Of a stretch of 64,000 bases of DNA, positions 35,949-48,447 are shown piece after piece. The stretch's first letter is position 1; every line of letters starts with the position of its first letter. A program made the position numbers and the translations under genes. Location: the NCBI GenBank assembly GCA_037179385.1, contig CM074187.1, forward strand, positions 13,083,450 to 13,147,449, given 5' to 3'. The stretch comes from Holothuria scabra (lineage: Eukaryota; Echinodermata; Holothuroidea; Aspidochirotida; Holothuriidae). The notes below the pieces were generated by a model. That model was not told where the DNA came from. It made no database searches and worked only from the letters and a program-made list of their open reading frames with translations.

Positions 35949-36440
35949 AAGAGCGGCTAACATGTGAGTTCAAGAAAAGACATTGAAACATCTGCTACGG
36001 AGGAATTTTGTTTCATTTGTTTTGGCGGCGATTGTAGACTGCTGAAGCCGAAAACCCCCTCTTTGTGTACACGTTAGGCTACCTATTGTATACCGATACG
36101 GCTGGAAGAAAATCACAGCAAAAATACGGTACAACTGGGGTGCAAAAAAAGTGAAAAGGTCCACAAGATCCTATTTAGAACAGATGAGACGCAAAAAAAG
36201 ATTAATTCCTCTACAAGAGGATGAAATCCGATGGAAATATTAAGAGCAATGCTCCTATGGAACCACACAGGTTGGGTGGTAGATTAAGAAAGATGAGGGC
36301 AGTATTCTACAATACTGGTAATACCAAGGGATGGGGGAGAACGGGGTTGAAATTATACCAGATTGATCATGCGCACGGCAGATTTATTGCAATAGTTTGT
36401 CAACAGACAGGTAAATGAAAAGCGCTCTTCACGTGTTTTT

Positions 36441-37310
36441 TCTTTCCTTTTTTAATTTAACAATGTATATCTCTTTCTACGTAATTGTGTATCTTTGTAA
36501 TTATTCGGTGTTCCTTTGATTTAAAGTGCGGTGTCAAATGAATCACAATGTGTGACGTGTTTCCTTCTTTCTCAACACTGTGGAAGAATGTCATGCTGAA
36601 TCACCAGCGTATTTTAGAAGGCCAAACAGTTTACATTGGCCCTTTCAAGAATTATATTAAGTAAGACTATACCAGATGTACGATAAAGAATTGGCTGTAT
36701 CATAGTTACCATTTTAACGTAAGTTGGCAAGTGTAAATTCGAGAAGAAATGTCCAAAGCGATGTTTGAAATGCAAACAGTAATGCAGCACCAAACGTGAA
36801 CCCATCTTCGGGCATTTGGTTACAAATGCTTTGTTTTCCCACAAGTCATCATTGACATACATTGTTGTTCTCATCAACATAGGCTCAAAGTGAAGCGATC
36901 TGAGTAAGGGGGACAGTTGAGCCTCTTTAAATTTTTTCATACGCTTTTCTCGTAGTGACATGCATAAAATTTTGATAAACTTTTTCTACATGTTAAGTAA
37001 GGATACCAAAATAAATCACTTGCCATCGATGCCCTATGCTCAGGGCAAAAAATATTCTCGATTGACCCTCGGTAAGGGATAGACGAGCATTTCCATGATG
37101 ACAATCGAAACCTTATGAGCTTCACGTCACCTTTGGGTAAATTCCGTCTATATTAAATACATTACGAAAGCTCATTTTAAACTTGACAAAGTTTCAGGCT
37201 TAACCAAAGTTTGAAAGTTGTCAAAAAAAGAAAGAAATCAGTGCAGTAAAGAAGTGTTTTACCCATTTTATCACGCCAGTTTTAATACCACACTACTCTT
37301 AATCACTCAT
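36441..37310 (+). repeat. Partial array unit without an exon
   Basis: The sequence follows the intron pattern of the arrays (TCTCTTTCTACGTAATTGTG, ATTCGGTGTTCCTTTGAT, CCATCGATGCCCTATGCTC) but stops at CTTAATCACTCAT and switches to GCCTTTTGCTCGGTG of array 2 at 37311. The position where its HYR exon should follow is deleted. Confidence 0.75.
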
Positions 37311-37580
37311 GCCTTTTGCTCGGTGCAAGTTAAATACTCGATTATACCTCAGTAAGGGATAGACAAGCATTCCTATAAAGATCATCGAAACCTTATAAGC
37401 GTCAAGTAAATTATTTCTATATTATATGCATTACAGAAGCACATTTTGAACTTGACAGAGTGTAAGGTTTTACTATGCTTTGAAAATTGCCAAAAGAAGC
37501 CAAAAGCAATCAGTACAGTAAAGAAGTGTTTTACCCATTTCATTACACCAGTTGTCTTCTTTGATTTACTTTTCATGAAG

Positions 37581-37826
37581 ATATAACGAACCCAACAGCA
37601 CATTGTCCAGTTGTATCATCAGTAAATGCTAGTCGCGATGGCAATACAAAGGCAGTTGTTACATGGGATGATGTATCTTGTACCGATAATTCTAATGGAG
37701 AAATTTCCCCCTCCTGTACCTACCAAAGTGGGGATGAATTCGGCATTGGCACAACAAATGTTCAGTGTACCTGTACAGATTCGTCTGAAAATATGGGTCA
37801 ATGTTCCTTTGACGTCATCGTTAAAG
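37581..37826 (+). CDS. HYR domain exon A1
   Basis: 246 bp, phase 1-1, acceptor TTACTTTTCATGAAG, donor AAAG/GTAAGG. It begins Ile-Thr-Asn-Pro-Thr-Ala-His-Cys-Pro, has E-I-S-P-S-C-T-Y in the loop and ends M-G-Q-C-S-F-D-V. Six cysteines are kept. About 160 bp of intron directly upstream are missing compared with copies 2 and 3, but the acceptor tract remains. Confidence 0.87.
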
Positions 37827-38912
37827 GTAAGGAGAATACCAGTTTTAAAATTTCCACATAATTATTTGTCACATAATGTGTAAGCCGAATTTTTTAAATT
37901 CACTTGATTTTTCTTTTCATTTAACAATGTAAAAGTTCTTTCAAGGTCAATGTATATCTTAGTAAATGTTCGAAATTCCTTTCAATTAAATTACCACGTC
38001 AAGTTGACCACAAAATATAACGTGTTTTTTCTTTCTCAACTCTGAGCAAGAATGTCGAAATACATCATTAACGTACCTCACAGAACCAAACAGTTTCGTC
38101 TACCCTTCTGATGATTGTCTAAAGTGGGGCTAGACAATGTCGAAAACATAAAGTAAAGACGGCACCAGTATGGAAAGTTTTTCCTAATATGACAAGTATT
38201 GATCTGAGTTACAAAAAAAAAAAAACTCCTGAGTGATGTTTGACATACAAGCAGTAATTTAGCAACATATGCGAATCCATCTTCAGACTTTTGTTACAGC
38301 TTCTTTTGAATCTACCAAGCCAAAGTACACATAAATTGTAGCTCTTCTATATACGTTAAAAGTGGAGCACACCAATTAGACAAACATTTGGGCGACAGTA
38401 AATTATCCCATACTATTATTTCGTAGCCGGATGGATAGAATTTTGATATGTTGAGCCCATATGTTTAGGTAGGATACCAAAATAAATTACTTACCATCGA
38501 TGTTTTTCCCACGATTTGAACCAAATACTCAATTGTACCTCTGTAAGGGATAGACAAACAGTCTAATTTAGATCATCCTAATCTTATGAGCTCCACGTCA
38601 ACAAAAGGTAAACTGTGTTTTAAATTTCTCAATCACGACACAGCATTTTGCACATACCAGAGTTTTAAGGCCTTCCAAAAGTTTGGAAGTTGAGGAAAAG
38701 AAAAAAATCAGTGCAATACAGAAGTGCTTTACGTTTCGTCACAACGCATCTAGCATCACAGTCTTCCAATCCCTAATCCCATCCACGCTTATGTAAATTA
38801 ACCCCAGCAGAAAGTATGCCAGACATAGTGGCGACTTTGCCTTCTTTGTGAAATTTCAAAAATATAGTTTAACTTGAGTAATATTTATTTTGTTGATTTA
38901 CATTTCTCGAAG

Positions 38913-39158
38913 ATATAACAAACCCAACAGCAAATTGTCCAGCCGTACCAGCTGTGATTGCTAATAGCGACGGTAATACAAAGGCAGTTATAACATGGGA
39001 TACTGTATCTTGTACCGATAACTCTGAAGGAGATATTTCAACAGCCTGCACTTACCAAAGTGGAGATGAATTCGGCATAGGCACGACAAATGTTCAGTGT
39101 AACTGTACAGATCCGTCTGGAAACACAGGACAATGTTTCTTTGACGTCGTCGTAAACG
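38913..39158 (+). CDS. HYR domain exon B1
   Basis: 246 bp, phase 1-1, acceptor TGATTTACATTTCTCGAAG, donor AACG/GTAAGG. The centre reads V-I-T-W-D-T-V-S-C-T-D-N-S-E-G-D. The last conserved Ser before F-D-V is Phe (Q-C-F-F-D-V). Six cysteines are kept. Identical to B2 and B3 as far as I can compare by eye. Confidence 0.88.
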
Positions 39159-39581
39159 GTAAGGGGAATACCAATTTGAAATTTTCACATAATTAGTTGT
39201 CACATATTTGTGCATGCTGAATTTTTTCTCATTAAGTTGATTTTTTCATTTAACAATGTACATCTCTATCTTAGTCAATTTAATAAGTAATGCAGCGGCA
39301 TTGATAAGACAATGGCAATTCTCTTCAAGTATTACTTTCACAGGTAATTCCTACTTAATCTTTTACATGGTCAATGTTCTATTTCTTTCGATTTTTAAAA
39401 TCAGTAGTAAGATATTTGTCAAGAAGTAGTTTAAATTCTATTCTTAGATTAAAAGCCGCAGTCCTTTGGTGAGTATTACTGTTCCAGGAAAAATAAAAGA
39501 ACTCTCATAATGTGTCAAAGTATCATCCCTTTTATCGTTCAAAGTTATTCAGATTATGTTAATGTTGTTTAAAAAACGCAG

Positions 39582-39827
39582 ATGAAACACTCCCAACGCC
39601 AACGTGTCCCAAGTCATTCTCCACTCATGTAAACCAGAATGACAATACAGCTGCAGTCGTCACATGGAACCCGGTATCATGTTCTGATCATTCTGAGAGT
39701 CATATTACACCGATCTGTTCCAAAAAATCTGGAGATACATTTAGTCTGGAAACTACTCATGTCGAATGCATTTGCACTGATGACTCGCAAAACACTAATC
39801 AATGTTCTTTTAGCATCACGGTTATCG
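39582..39827 (+). CDS. HYR domain exon C1 (diverged type)
   Basis: Also 246 bp and phase 1-1, with acceptor TTTAAAAAACGCAG and donor ATCG/GTGAAT. It is much diverged from A and B: E-T-L-P-T-P-T-C-P start, V-V-T-W-N-P-V-S-C-S-D-H-S centre, C-I-C-T-D-D-S-Q-N and Q-C-S-F-S-I-T-V end. The six-cysteine spacing and exon length are unchanged, so it is a true HYR paralogue. Confidence 0.86.
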
Positions 39828-40774
39828 GTGAATCTTCCTTCAAATATCTTTACCAAACCAATTTCTTTTGCGATTCAAAAATTGAACTTTCCTTGTAACT
39901 AAAGGGTTTGGTGATATACCAGCAAAATTCACCGAATTTACATGAAAGTAAAGGGGAATAAATCGGTTGGAATCTTGTCAATTTTGATTGAAGCTTCAAG
40001 GTATACCAGTTCAAAGTGTGAATGTTCCATGCGCAACTTGTTGCCTACCCAAAAATTATGATGTAAAATGTTGGAGAGTGTGACTTTTCTTTTATTTTCT
40101 TCATCCTATATTAATTATCTCTTAAATTCTCATTAGTTAGTGTACGGTTTGGTGAGTGATACTAATGGTTTTAAGAACACAATATTAATCTTCAAAAAGA
40201 TAAATTAATCTATGAGAACAGACAAATAATACAACTGTTCTTGAAACAAAGGTTATAGATGGTTGTTAAAACAAAGGATAACATTATCTATATAAGGCCT
40301 GTCACACTCTTGATATCACAGGTTTGTCACATTTAGCTCACGATTATGCATATGCATGATTCAGTAAAAATCAGATATTATCCTGTATATTGGTCAAGTT
40401 TGGATGGATTTTGATGGAAATTGTGGTTTTCTCCTATGTTTCCAATGCTCTTTACATCAAATGCACAAATTTGTCATTTTCCTTTCATCAGACCTCTAAC
40501 CTTTTTTACAACAATGGCAATAACGACACTATTGAAAACATTTCAGACTTCCGTATTATTTAGTAAGTAAAAAGTGTATCATACGCAAAAGAGTAAGACA
40601 ATGTCTCATTCTATGACTTGTGAGGTGCACGTGTTAACTTCTGATAAAAAAAATCACAATAAATCCCTTTTACATTTGTTGGGTAAAAAAATGCAAAAGA
40701 AATGAGAAAACCGTAGCTTCAACTAAAAGTAGCAAATTAATCTATACTTTTTTTAATCTTTCTCATATATGCAA

Positions 40775-40878
40775 ATTTAACAATCCCAACGTTCACTTGT
40801 TCCGGGGCATTATTCAGTCCTGCAAACCAGAATGGCAATACAAGTGCAATTGTTACATGGAACCCCGTCTCATGCTCT
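40775..40878 (+). pseudogene. Dead HYR exon D1, 3' half lost
   Basis: The first 104 bp align with exon C (L-T-I-P-T-F-T-C-S... V-T-W-N-P-V-S-C-S), then stop at TCATGCTCT and continue as intron sequence TGCTCGGTCTAAG. The place of the acceptor AG reads AA (ATGCAA), so splicing is not expected. The breakpoint shares TGCTC with the intron block it joins. Confidence 0.85.
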
Positions 40879-41412
40879 TGCTCGGTCTAAGTTAAATACT
40901 CGATTATACCTCAGTAAGGGATAGACGAGCATTCCTATAAAGATCATCGCAACCTTATAAGCGTCAAGTAAATCACTTACCATCGATGCCTTTTGCTCGG
41001 TGTAAGTTAAATACTCGATCATACCTCAGTAAGGGATAGACGAGCAATCCTATAAAGATCATCGAAACCTTATAAGCGTCAGGTAAATTTGGGTAAATCA
41101 TTTCTATATTATATGCATTACAGAAGCACATTTTGAACTTGACAGAGTGTAAGGTTTTACTATGCTTTGAAAATTGCCAAAAGAAGCAAAAAGAAATCAG
41201 TACGGTAAAGAAGTGTTTTAACCATTTCATCACACCAGTTGTAACACCACAATACTCATAATCGCTCATTCGATCCAAGCTTACCTAGCTCAACCCCATC
41301 AGAAATTCCAGCGGACACAGTGGCAACTTTGCCTTTTAGGGTAAAATTGAAAAAAAAGAAATCAGTTTAACTAAATCAATGTTTAATCTTCTTTGATTTA
41401 TTTTTCATGAAG

Positions 41413-41658
41413 ATATAACGCACCCAACAGCACATTGTCCAGTTGTTTCATCAGTAAATGCTAGTCGCGATGGCAATACAAAGGCCGTTGTTACATGGGA
41501 TGGTGTATCTTGTACCGATAATTCTAATGGAGAAATTTCCCCCTCCTGTAACTACCAAAGTGGGGATGAATTCGGCATTGGCACAACAAATGTTCAGTGT
41601 ACCTGTACAGATTCGTCTGCAAATATGGGTCAATGTTCCTTTGACGTCATCGTTAAAG
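41413..41658 (+). CDS. HYR domain exon A2
   Basis: 246 bp, intact, phase 1-1, acceptor TTATTTTTCATGAAG. Relative to A1: Asn4 to His, Asp31 to Gly, Thr47 to Asn and Gly/Glu70 to Ala, all replacements. Six cysteines kept. Confidence 0.87.
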
Positions 41659-42747
41659 GTAAGGAGAATACCAATTTTAAAATTTCCACATAATTATTTG
41701 TCACATAATGTGTAAGTCGGATATTTTAAATTCACTTGATTTTTCTTTTCATTAAACAATGTAAAAATTCTTTCTAGGTCAATGTATATCTTAGTAAATG
41801 TTCGAAATTCCTTTGAATTAAAATACCACGTCAAGTTGACCACAAAATATAACGTTATTTTTTTTCTTTTTCAACTCTGAGCAAGAATGTCGAAATACAT
41901 CTTTAACGTACCTCACAGAACCAAAAGGTTTCGTCTACCCTTCTGATGATTGTCTAAAGTGGGGCTAGACAATGTCGAAAACATAAAGTAAAGACGGCAC
42001 CAGCATGGGAAGTTTTTCTTAATATGACAAGTATTGATCTGAGTTACAAAAAAAAAACTCCTGAGTGATGTTTGACATACAAGCAGTAATTCAGCAACAT
42101 ATGGGAATCCATCTTCAGACTTTTGTTACAGCTTCTTTTGAATCTACCAAGCCAAAGTACACATAAATTGTAGCTCTCTTCTATATACGTTAAAAGTGTA
42201 GCACACCAATTAGACAAACATTTGGGCGACAGTAAATTATCCCATACTATTATTTCGTAGCCGGATGGATAGAATTTTAATATGTTGAGCCCATATGTTT
42301 AGGTAGGATACCAAAATAAATTACTTACCATCGATGTTTTTCCCACGATTTGAACCAAATACTCAATTGTACCTCTGTAAGGGATAGACAAACAGTCTAA
42401 TTTAGATCATCGTAATCTTATGAGCTCCACGTCAACAAAAGGTAAACTGTGTTTTAAATTTCTCAATCACGACACAGCATTTTGCACATACCAGAGTTTT
42501 AAGGCCTTCCAAAAGTTTGGAAGTTGAGGAAAAGAAAAAAAATCAGTGCAATACAGAAGTGCTTTACGTTTCGTCACAACGCATCTAGCATCACAGTCTT
42601 CCAATCCCTAATCCCATCCACGCTTATGTAAATTAACCCCAGCAGAAAGTTTGCCAGACATAGTGGCGACTTTGCCTTCTTTGTGAAATTTCAAAAATAT
42701 AGTTTAACTTGAGTAATATTTATTTTGTTGATTTACATTTCTCGAAG

Positions 42748-42993
42748 ATATAACAAACCCAACAGCAAATTGTCCAGCCGTACCAGCTGTGATTGCTAAT
42801 AGCGACGGTAATACAAAGGCAGTTATAACATGGGATACTGTATCTTGTACCGATAACTCTGAAGGAGATATTTCAACAGCCTGCACTTACCAAAGTGGAG
42901 ATGAATTCGGCATAGGCACGACAAATGTTCAGTGTAACTGTACAGATCCGTCTGGAAACACAGGACAATGTTTCTTTGACGTCGTCGTAAACG
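42748..42993 (+). CDS. HYR domain exon B2
   Basis: Intact 246-bp exon matching B1, same acceptor and donor, phase 1-1. Confidence 0.88.
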
Positions 42994-43416
42994 GTAAGGG
43001 GAATACCAATTTGAAATTTTCACATAATTAGTTGTCACATATTTGTGCATGCTGAATTTTTTCTCATTAAGTTGATTTTTTCATTTAACAATGTACATCT
43101 CTATCTTAGTCAATTTAATAAGTAATGCAGCGGCATTGATAAGACAATGGCAATTCTCTTCAAGTATTACTTTCACAGGTAATTCCTACTTAATCTTTTA
43201 CATGGTCAATGTTCTATTTCTTTCGATTTTTAAAATCAGTAGTAAGATATTTGTCAAGAAGTAGTTTAAATTCTATTCTTAGATTAAAAGCCGCAGTCCT
43301 TTGGTGAGTATTACTGTTCCAGGAAAAATAAAAGAACTCTCATAATGTGTCAAAGTATCATCCCTTTTATCGTTCAAAGTTATTCAGATTATGTTAATGT
43401 TGTTTAAAAAACGCAG

Positions 43417-43662
43417 ATGAAACACTCCCAACGCCAACGTGTCCCAAGTCATTCTCCACTTTTGTAAACCAAAATGACAATACAGCTGCAGTCGTCACAT
43501 GGAACCCGGTATCATGTTCTGATCATTCTGAGAGTCATATTACACCGATCTGTTCCAAAAAATCTGGAGATACATTTAGTCTGGAAACTACTCATGTCGA
43601 ATGCATTTGCACTGATGACTCGCAAAACACTAATCAATGTTCTTTTAGCATCACGGTTATCG
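43417..43662 (+). CDS. HYR domain exon C2
   Basis: Intact 246-bp exon. Differs from C1 by His16 to Phe (CAT to TTT, two bases in one codon) and a silent CAG to CAA. Donor ATCG/GTGAAT. Confidence 0.86.
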
Positions 43663-44609
43663 GTGAATCTTCCTTCAAATATCTTTACCAAACCAATTTC
43701 TTTTGCGATTCAAAAATTGAACTTTCCTTGTAACTAAAGGGTTTGGTGATATACCAGCAAAATTCACCGAATTTACATGAAAGTAAAGGGGAATAAATCG
43801 GTTGGAATCTTGTCAATTTTGATTGAAGCTTCAAGGTATACCAGTTCAAAGTGTGAATGTTCCATGCGCAACTTGTTGCCTACCCAAAAATTATGATGTA
43901 AAATGTTGGAGAGTGTGACTTTTCTTTTATTTTCTTCATCCTATATTAATTATCTCTTAAATTCTCATTAGTTAGTGTACGGTTTGGTGAGTGATACTAA
44001 TGGTTTTAAGAACACAATATTAATCTTCAAAAAGATAAATTAATCTATGAGAACAGACAAATAATACAACTGTTCTTGAAACAAAGGTTATAGATGGTTG
44101 TTAAAACAAAGGATAACATTATCTATATAAGGCCTGTCACACTCTTGATATCACAGGTTTGTCACATTTAGCTCACGATTATGCATATGCATGATTCAGT
44201 AAAAATCAGATATTATCCTGTATATTGGTCAAGTTTGGATGGATTTTGATGGAAATTGTGGTTTTCTCCTATGTTTCCAATGCTCTTTACATCAAATGCA
44301 CAAATTTGTCATTTTCCTTTCATCAGACCTCTAACCTTTTTTACAACAATGGCAATAACGACACTATTGAAAACATTTCAGACTTCCGTATTATTTAGTA
44401 AGTAAAAAGTGTATCATACGCAAAAGAGTAAGACAATGTCTCATTCTATGACTTGTGAGGTGCACGTGTTAACTTCTGATAAAAAAAATCACAATAAATC
44501 CCTTTTACATTTGTTGGGTAAAAAAATGCAAAAGAAATGAGAAAACCGTAGCTTCAACTAAAAGTAGCAAATTAATCTATACTTTTTTTAATCTTTCTCA
44601 TATATGCAA

Positions 44610-44712
44610 ATTTAACAATCCCAACGTTAACTTGTTCCGGGGCATTATTCAGTCCTGCAAACCAGAATGGCAATACAGTGCAATTGTTACATGGAACCCC
44701 GTCTCATGCTCT
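44610..44712 (+). pseudogene. Dead HYR exon D2, 3' half lost
   Basis: Same truncation point as D1 and the same lost acceptor (ATGCAA). In addition, one base is deleted (AATACAGTGC for AATACAAGTGC), which shifts the frame. Confidence 0.85.
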
Positions 44713-45246
44713 TGCTCGGTCTAAGTTAAATACTCGATTATACCTCAGTAAGGGATAGACGAGCATTCCTATAAAGATCATCGCAACCTTATAAGCGTCA
44801 AGTAAATCACTTACCATCGATGCCTTTTGCTCGGTGTAAGTTAAATACTCGATCATACCTCAGTAAAGGATAGACGAGCAATCCTATAAAGATCATCGAA
44901 ACCTTATAAGCGTCAAGTAAATTTGGGTAAATCATTTCTATATTATATGCATTACAGAAGCACATTTTGAACTTGACAGAGTGTAAGGTTTTACTATGCT
45001 TTGAAAATTGCCAAAAGAAGCAAAAAGAAATCAGTACGGTAAAGAAGTGTTTTAACCATTTCATCACACCAGTTGTAACACCACAATACTCATAATCGCT
45101 CATTCGATCCAAGCTTACCTAGCTCAACCCCATCAGAAATTCCAGCGGACACAGTGGCAACTTTGCCTTTTAGGGTAAAATTGAAAAAAAAGAAATCAGT
45201 TTAACTAAATCAATGTTTAATCTTCTTTGATTTATTTTTCATGAAG

Positions 45247-45492
45247 ATATAACGCACCCAACAGCACATTGTCCAGTTGTTTCATCAGTAAATGCTAGTC
45301 GCGATGGCAATACAAAGGCCGTTGTTACATGGGATGGTGTATCTTGTACCGATAATTCTAATGGAGAAATTTCCCCCTCCTGTAACTACCAAAGTGGGGA
45401 TGAATTCGGCATTGGCACAACAAATGTTCAGTGTACCTGTACAGATTCGTCTGCAAATATGGGTCAATGTTCCTTTGACGTCATCGTTAAAG
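45247..45492 (+). CDS. HYR domain exon A3
   Basis: Intact 246-bp exon, identical to A2 as read here, phase 1-1. Confidence 0.87.
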
Positions 45493-46583
45493 GTAAGGAG
45501 AATACCAATTTTAAAATTTCCACATAATTATTTGTCACATAATGTGTAAGTCGGATATTTTAAATTCACTTGATTTTTCTTTTCATTAAACAATGTAAAA
45601 ATTCTTTCTAGGTCAATGTATATCTTAGTAAATGTTCGAAATTCCTTTGAATTAAAATACCACGTCAAGTTGACCACAAAATATAACGTTATTTTTTTTC
45701 TTTTTCAACTCTGAGCAAGAATGTCGAAATACATCTTTAACGTACCTCACAGAACCAAACAGTTTCGTCTACCCTTCTGGTGATTGTCTAAAGTGGGGCT
45801 AGACAATGTCGAAAACATAAACTAAAGACGGCACCAGTATGGGAAGTTTTCTTAATATGACAAGTATTGATCTGAGTTACAAAAAAAAAAAAACTCCTGA
45901 GTGATGTTTGACATACAAGCAGTAATTCAGCAACATATGGGAATCCATCTTCAGACTTTTGTTACAGCTTCTTTTGAATCTACCAAGCCAAAGTACACAT
46001 AAATTGTAGCTCTCTTCTATATACGTTAAAAGTGTAGCACACCAATTAGACAAACATTTGGGCGACAGTAAATTATCCCATACTATTATTTCGTAGCCGG
46101 ATGGATAGAATTTTAATATGTTGAGCCCATATGTTTAGGTAGGATACCAAAATAAATTACTTACCATCGATGTTTTTCCCACGATTTGAACCAAATACTC
46201 AATTGTACCTCTGTAAGGGATAGACAAACAGTCTAATTTAGATCATCGTAATCTTATGAGCTCCACGTCAACAAAAGGTAAACTGTGTTTTAAATTTCTC
46301 AATCACGACACAGCATTTTGCACATACCAGAGTTTTAAGGCCTTCCAAAAGTTTGGAAGTTGAGGAAAAGAAAAAAAATCAGTGCAATACAGAAGTGCTT
46401 TACGTTTCGTCACAACGCATCTAGCATCACAGTCTTCCAATCCCTAATCCCATCCACGCTTATGTAAATTAACCCCAGCAGAAAGTTTGCCAGACATAGT
46501 GGCGACTTTGCCTTCTTTGTGAAATTTCAAAAATATAGTTTAACTTGAGTAATATTTATTTTGTTGATTTACATTTCTCGAAG

Positions 46584-46829
46584 ATATAACAAACCCAACA
46601 GCAAATTGTCCAGCCGTACCAGCTGTGATTGCTAATAGCGACGGTAATACAAAGGCAGTTATAACATGGGATACTGTATCTTGTACCGATAACTCTGAAG
46701 GAGATATTTCAACAGCCTGCACTTACCAAAGTGGAGATGAATTCGGCATAGGCACGACAAATGTTCAGTGTAACTGTACAGATCCGTCTGGAAACACAGG
46801 ACAATGTTTCTTTGACGTCGTCGTAAACG
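46584..46829 (+). CDS. HYR domain exon B3
   Basis: Intact 246-bp exon matching B1 and B2, phase 1-1. Confidence 0.88.
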
Positions 46830-47252
46830 GTAAGGGGAATACCAATTTGAAATTTTCACATAATTAGTTGTCACATATTTGTGCATGCTGAATTTTTTCT
46901 CATTAAGTTGATTTTTTCATTTAACAATGTACATCTCTATCTTAGTCAATTTAATAAGTAATGCAGCGGCATTGATAAGACAATGGCAATTCTCTTCAAG
47001 TATTACTTTCACAGGTAATTCCTACTTAATCTTTTACATGGTCAATGTTCTATTTCTTTCGATTTTTAAAATCAGTAGTAAGATATTTGTCAAGAAGTAG
47101 TTTAAATTCTATTCTTAGATTAAAAGCCGCAGTCCTTTGGTGAGTATTACTGTTCCAGGAAAAATAAAAGAACTCTCATAATGTGTCAAAGTATCATCCC
47201 TTTTATCGTTCAAAGTTATTCAGATTATGTTAATGTTGTTTAAAAAACGCAG

Positions 47253-47498
47253 ATGAAACACTCCCAACGCCAACGTGTCCCAAGTCATTCTCCACTCATG
47301 TAAACCAAAATGACAATACAGCTGCAGTCGTCACATGGAACCCGGTATCATGTTCTGATCATTCTGAGAGTCATATTACACCGATCTGTTCCAAAAAATC
47401 TGGAGATACATTTAGTCTGGAAACTACTCATGTCGAATGCATTTGCACTGATGACTCGCAAAACACTAATCAATGTTCTTTTAGCATCACGGTTATCG
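47253..47498 (+). CDS. HYR domain exon C3
   Basis: Intact 246-bp exon. It has His16 (ACT CAT) like C1 and the silent CAA of C2, so its variants are a mix of both. Phase 1-1. Confidence 0.86.
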
Positions 47499-48447
47499 GT
47501 GAATCTTCCTTCAAATATCTTTACCAAACCAATTTCTTTTGCGATTCAAAAATTGAACTTTCCTTGTAACTAAAGGGTTTGGTGATATACCAGCAAAATT
47601 CACCGAATTTACATGAAAGTAAAGGGGAATAAATCGGTTGGAATCTTGTCAATTTTGATTGAAGCTTCAAGGTATACCAGTTCAAAGTGTGAATGTTCCA
47701 TGCGCAACTTGTTGCCTACCCCAAAATTATGATGTAAAATGTTGGAGAGTGTGACTTTTCTTTTATTTTCTTCATCCTATATTAATTATCTCTTAAATTC
47801 TCATTAGTTAGTGTACGGTTTGGTGAGTGATACTAATGGTTTTAAGAACACAATATTAATCTTCAAAAAGATAAATTAATCTATGAGAACAGACAAATAA
47901 TACAACTGTTCTTGAAACAAAGGTTATAGATGGTTGTTAAAACAAAGGATAACATTATCTATATAAGGCCTGTCACACTCTTGATATCACAGGTTTGTCA
48001 CATTTAGCTCACGATTATGCATATGCATGATTCAGTAAAAATCAGATATTATCCTGTATATTGGTCAAGTTTGGATGGATTTTGATGGAAATTGTGGTTT
48101 TCTCCTATGTTTCCAATGCTCTTTACATCAAATGCACAAATTTGTCATTTTCCTTTCATCAGACCTCTAACCTTTTTTACAACAATGGCAATAACGACAC
48201 TATTGAAAACATTTCAGACTTCCGTATTATTTAGTAAGTAAAAAGTGTATCATACGCAAAAGAGTAAGACAATGTCTCATTCTATGACTTGTGAGGTGCA
48301 CGTGTTAACTTCTGATAAAAAAAAAATCACAATAAATCCCTTTTACATTTGTTGGGTAAAAAAATGCGAAAGAAATTAGACAACCGTAGCTTCAACTAAA
48401 AGTAGCAAATTAATCTATACTTTTTTTAATCTTTCTCATATATGCAA

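Larger units (their letters stand above)
29296..36440 (-). mobile_element. Degenerate DIRS-like (tyrosine recombinase) retrotransposon insertion
   Basis: Array intron sequence stops at about 29295 (GAATTAGATTGAC) and resumes near 36441 (TTTTTTAATTTAACAATG). On the - strand the order is a low-complexity gag-like part (about 34660-33270), reverse transcriptase (about 32760-31759), RNase H (about 31510-31000) and tyrosine recombinase (about 30500-29781). Reverse transcriptase plus RNase H plus tyrosine recombinase, in that order, is the hallmark of DIRS-group elements. Every domain is broken by frameshifts, stops or an insertion. The portion 34690-36440 has no recognisable coding sequence and may be its 5' region or separate elements. 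Confidence 0.75.

Noticed and set aside
36221..36418. 65-residue ORF ending near CAG/GTAAAT as a possible exon
   Set aside because: It has no domain, lies in the non-coding side of the DIRS-like insertion, and no phase link to neighbours can be shown.
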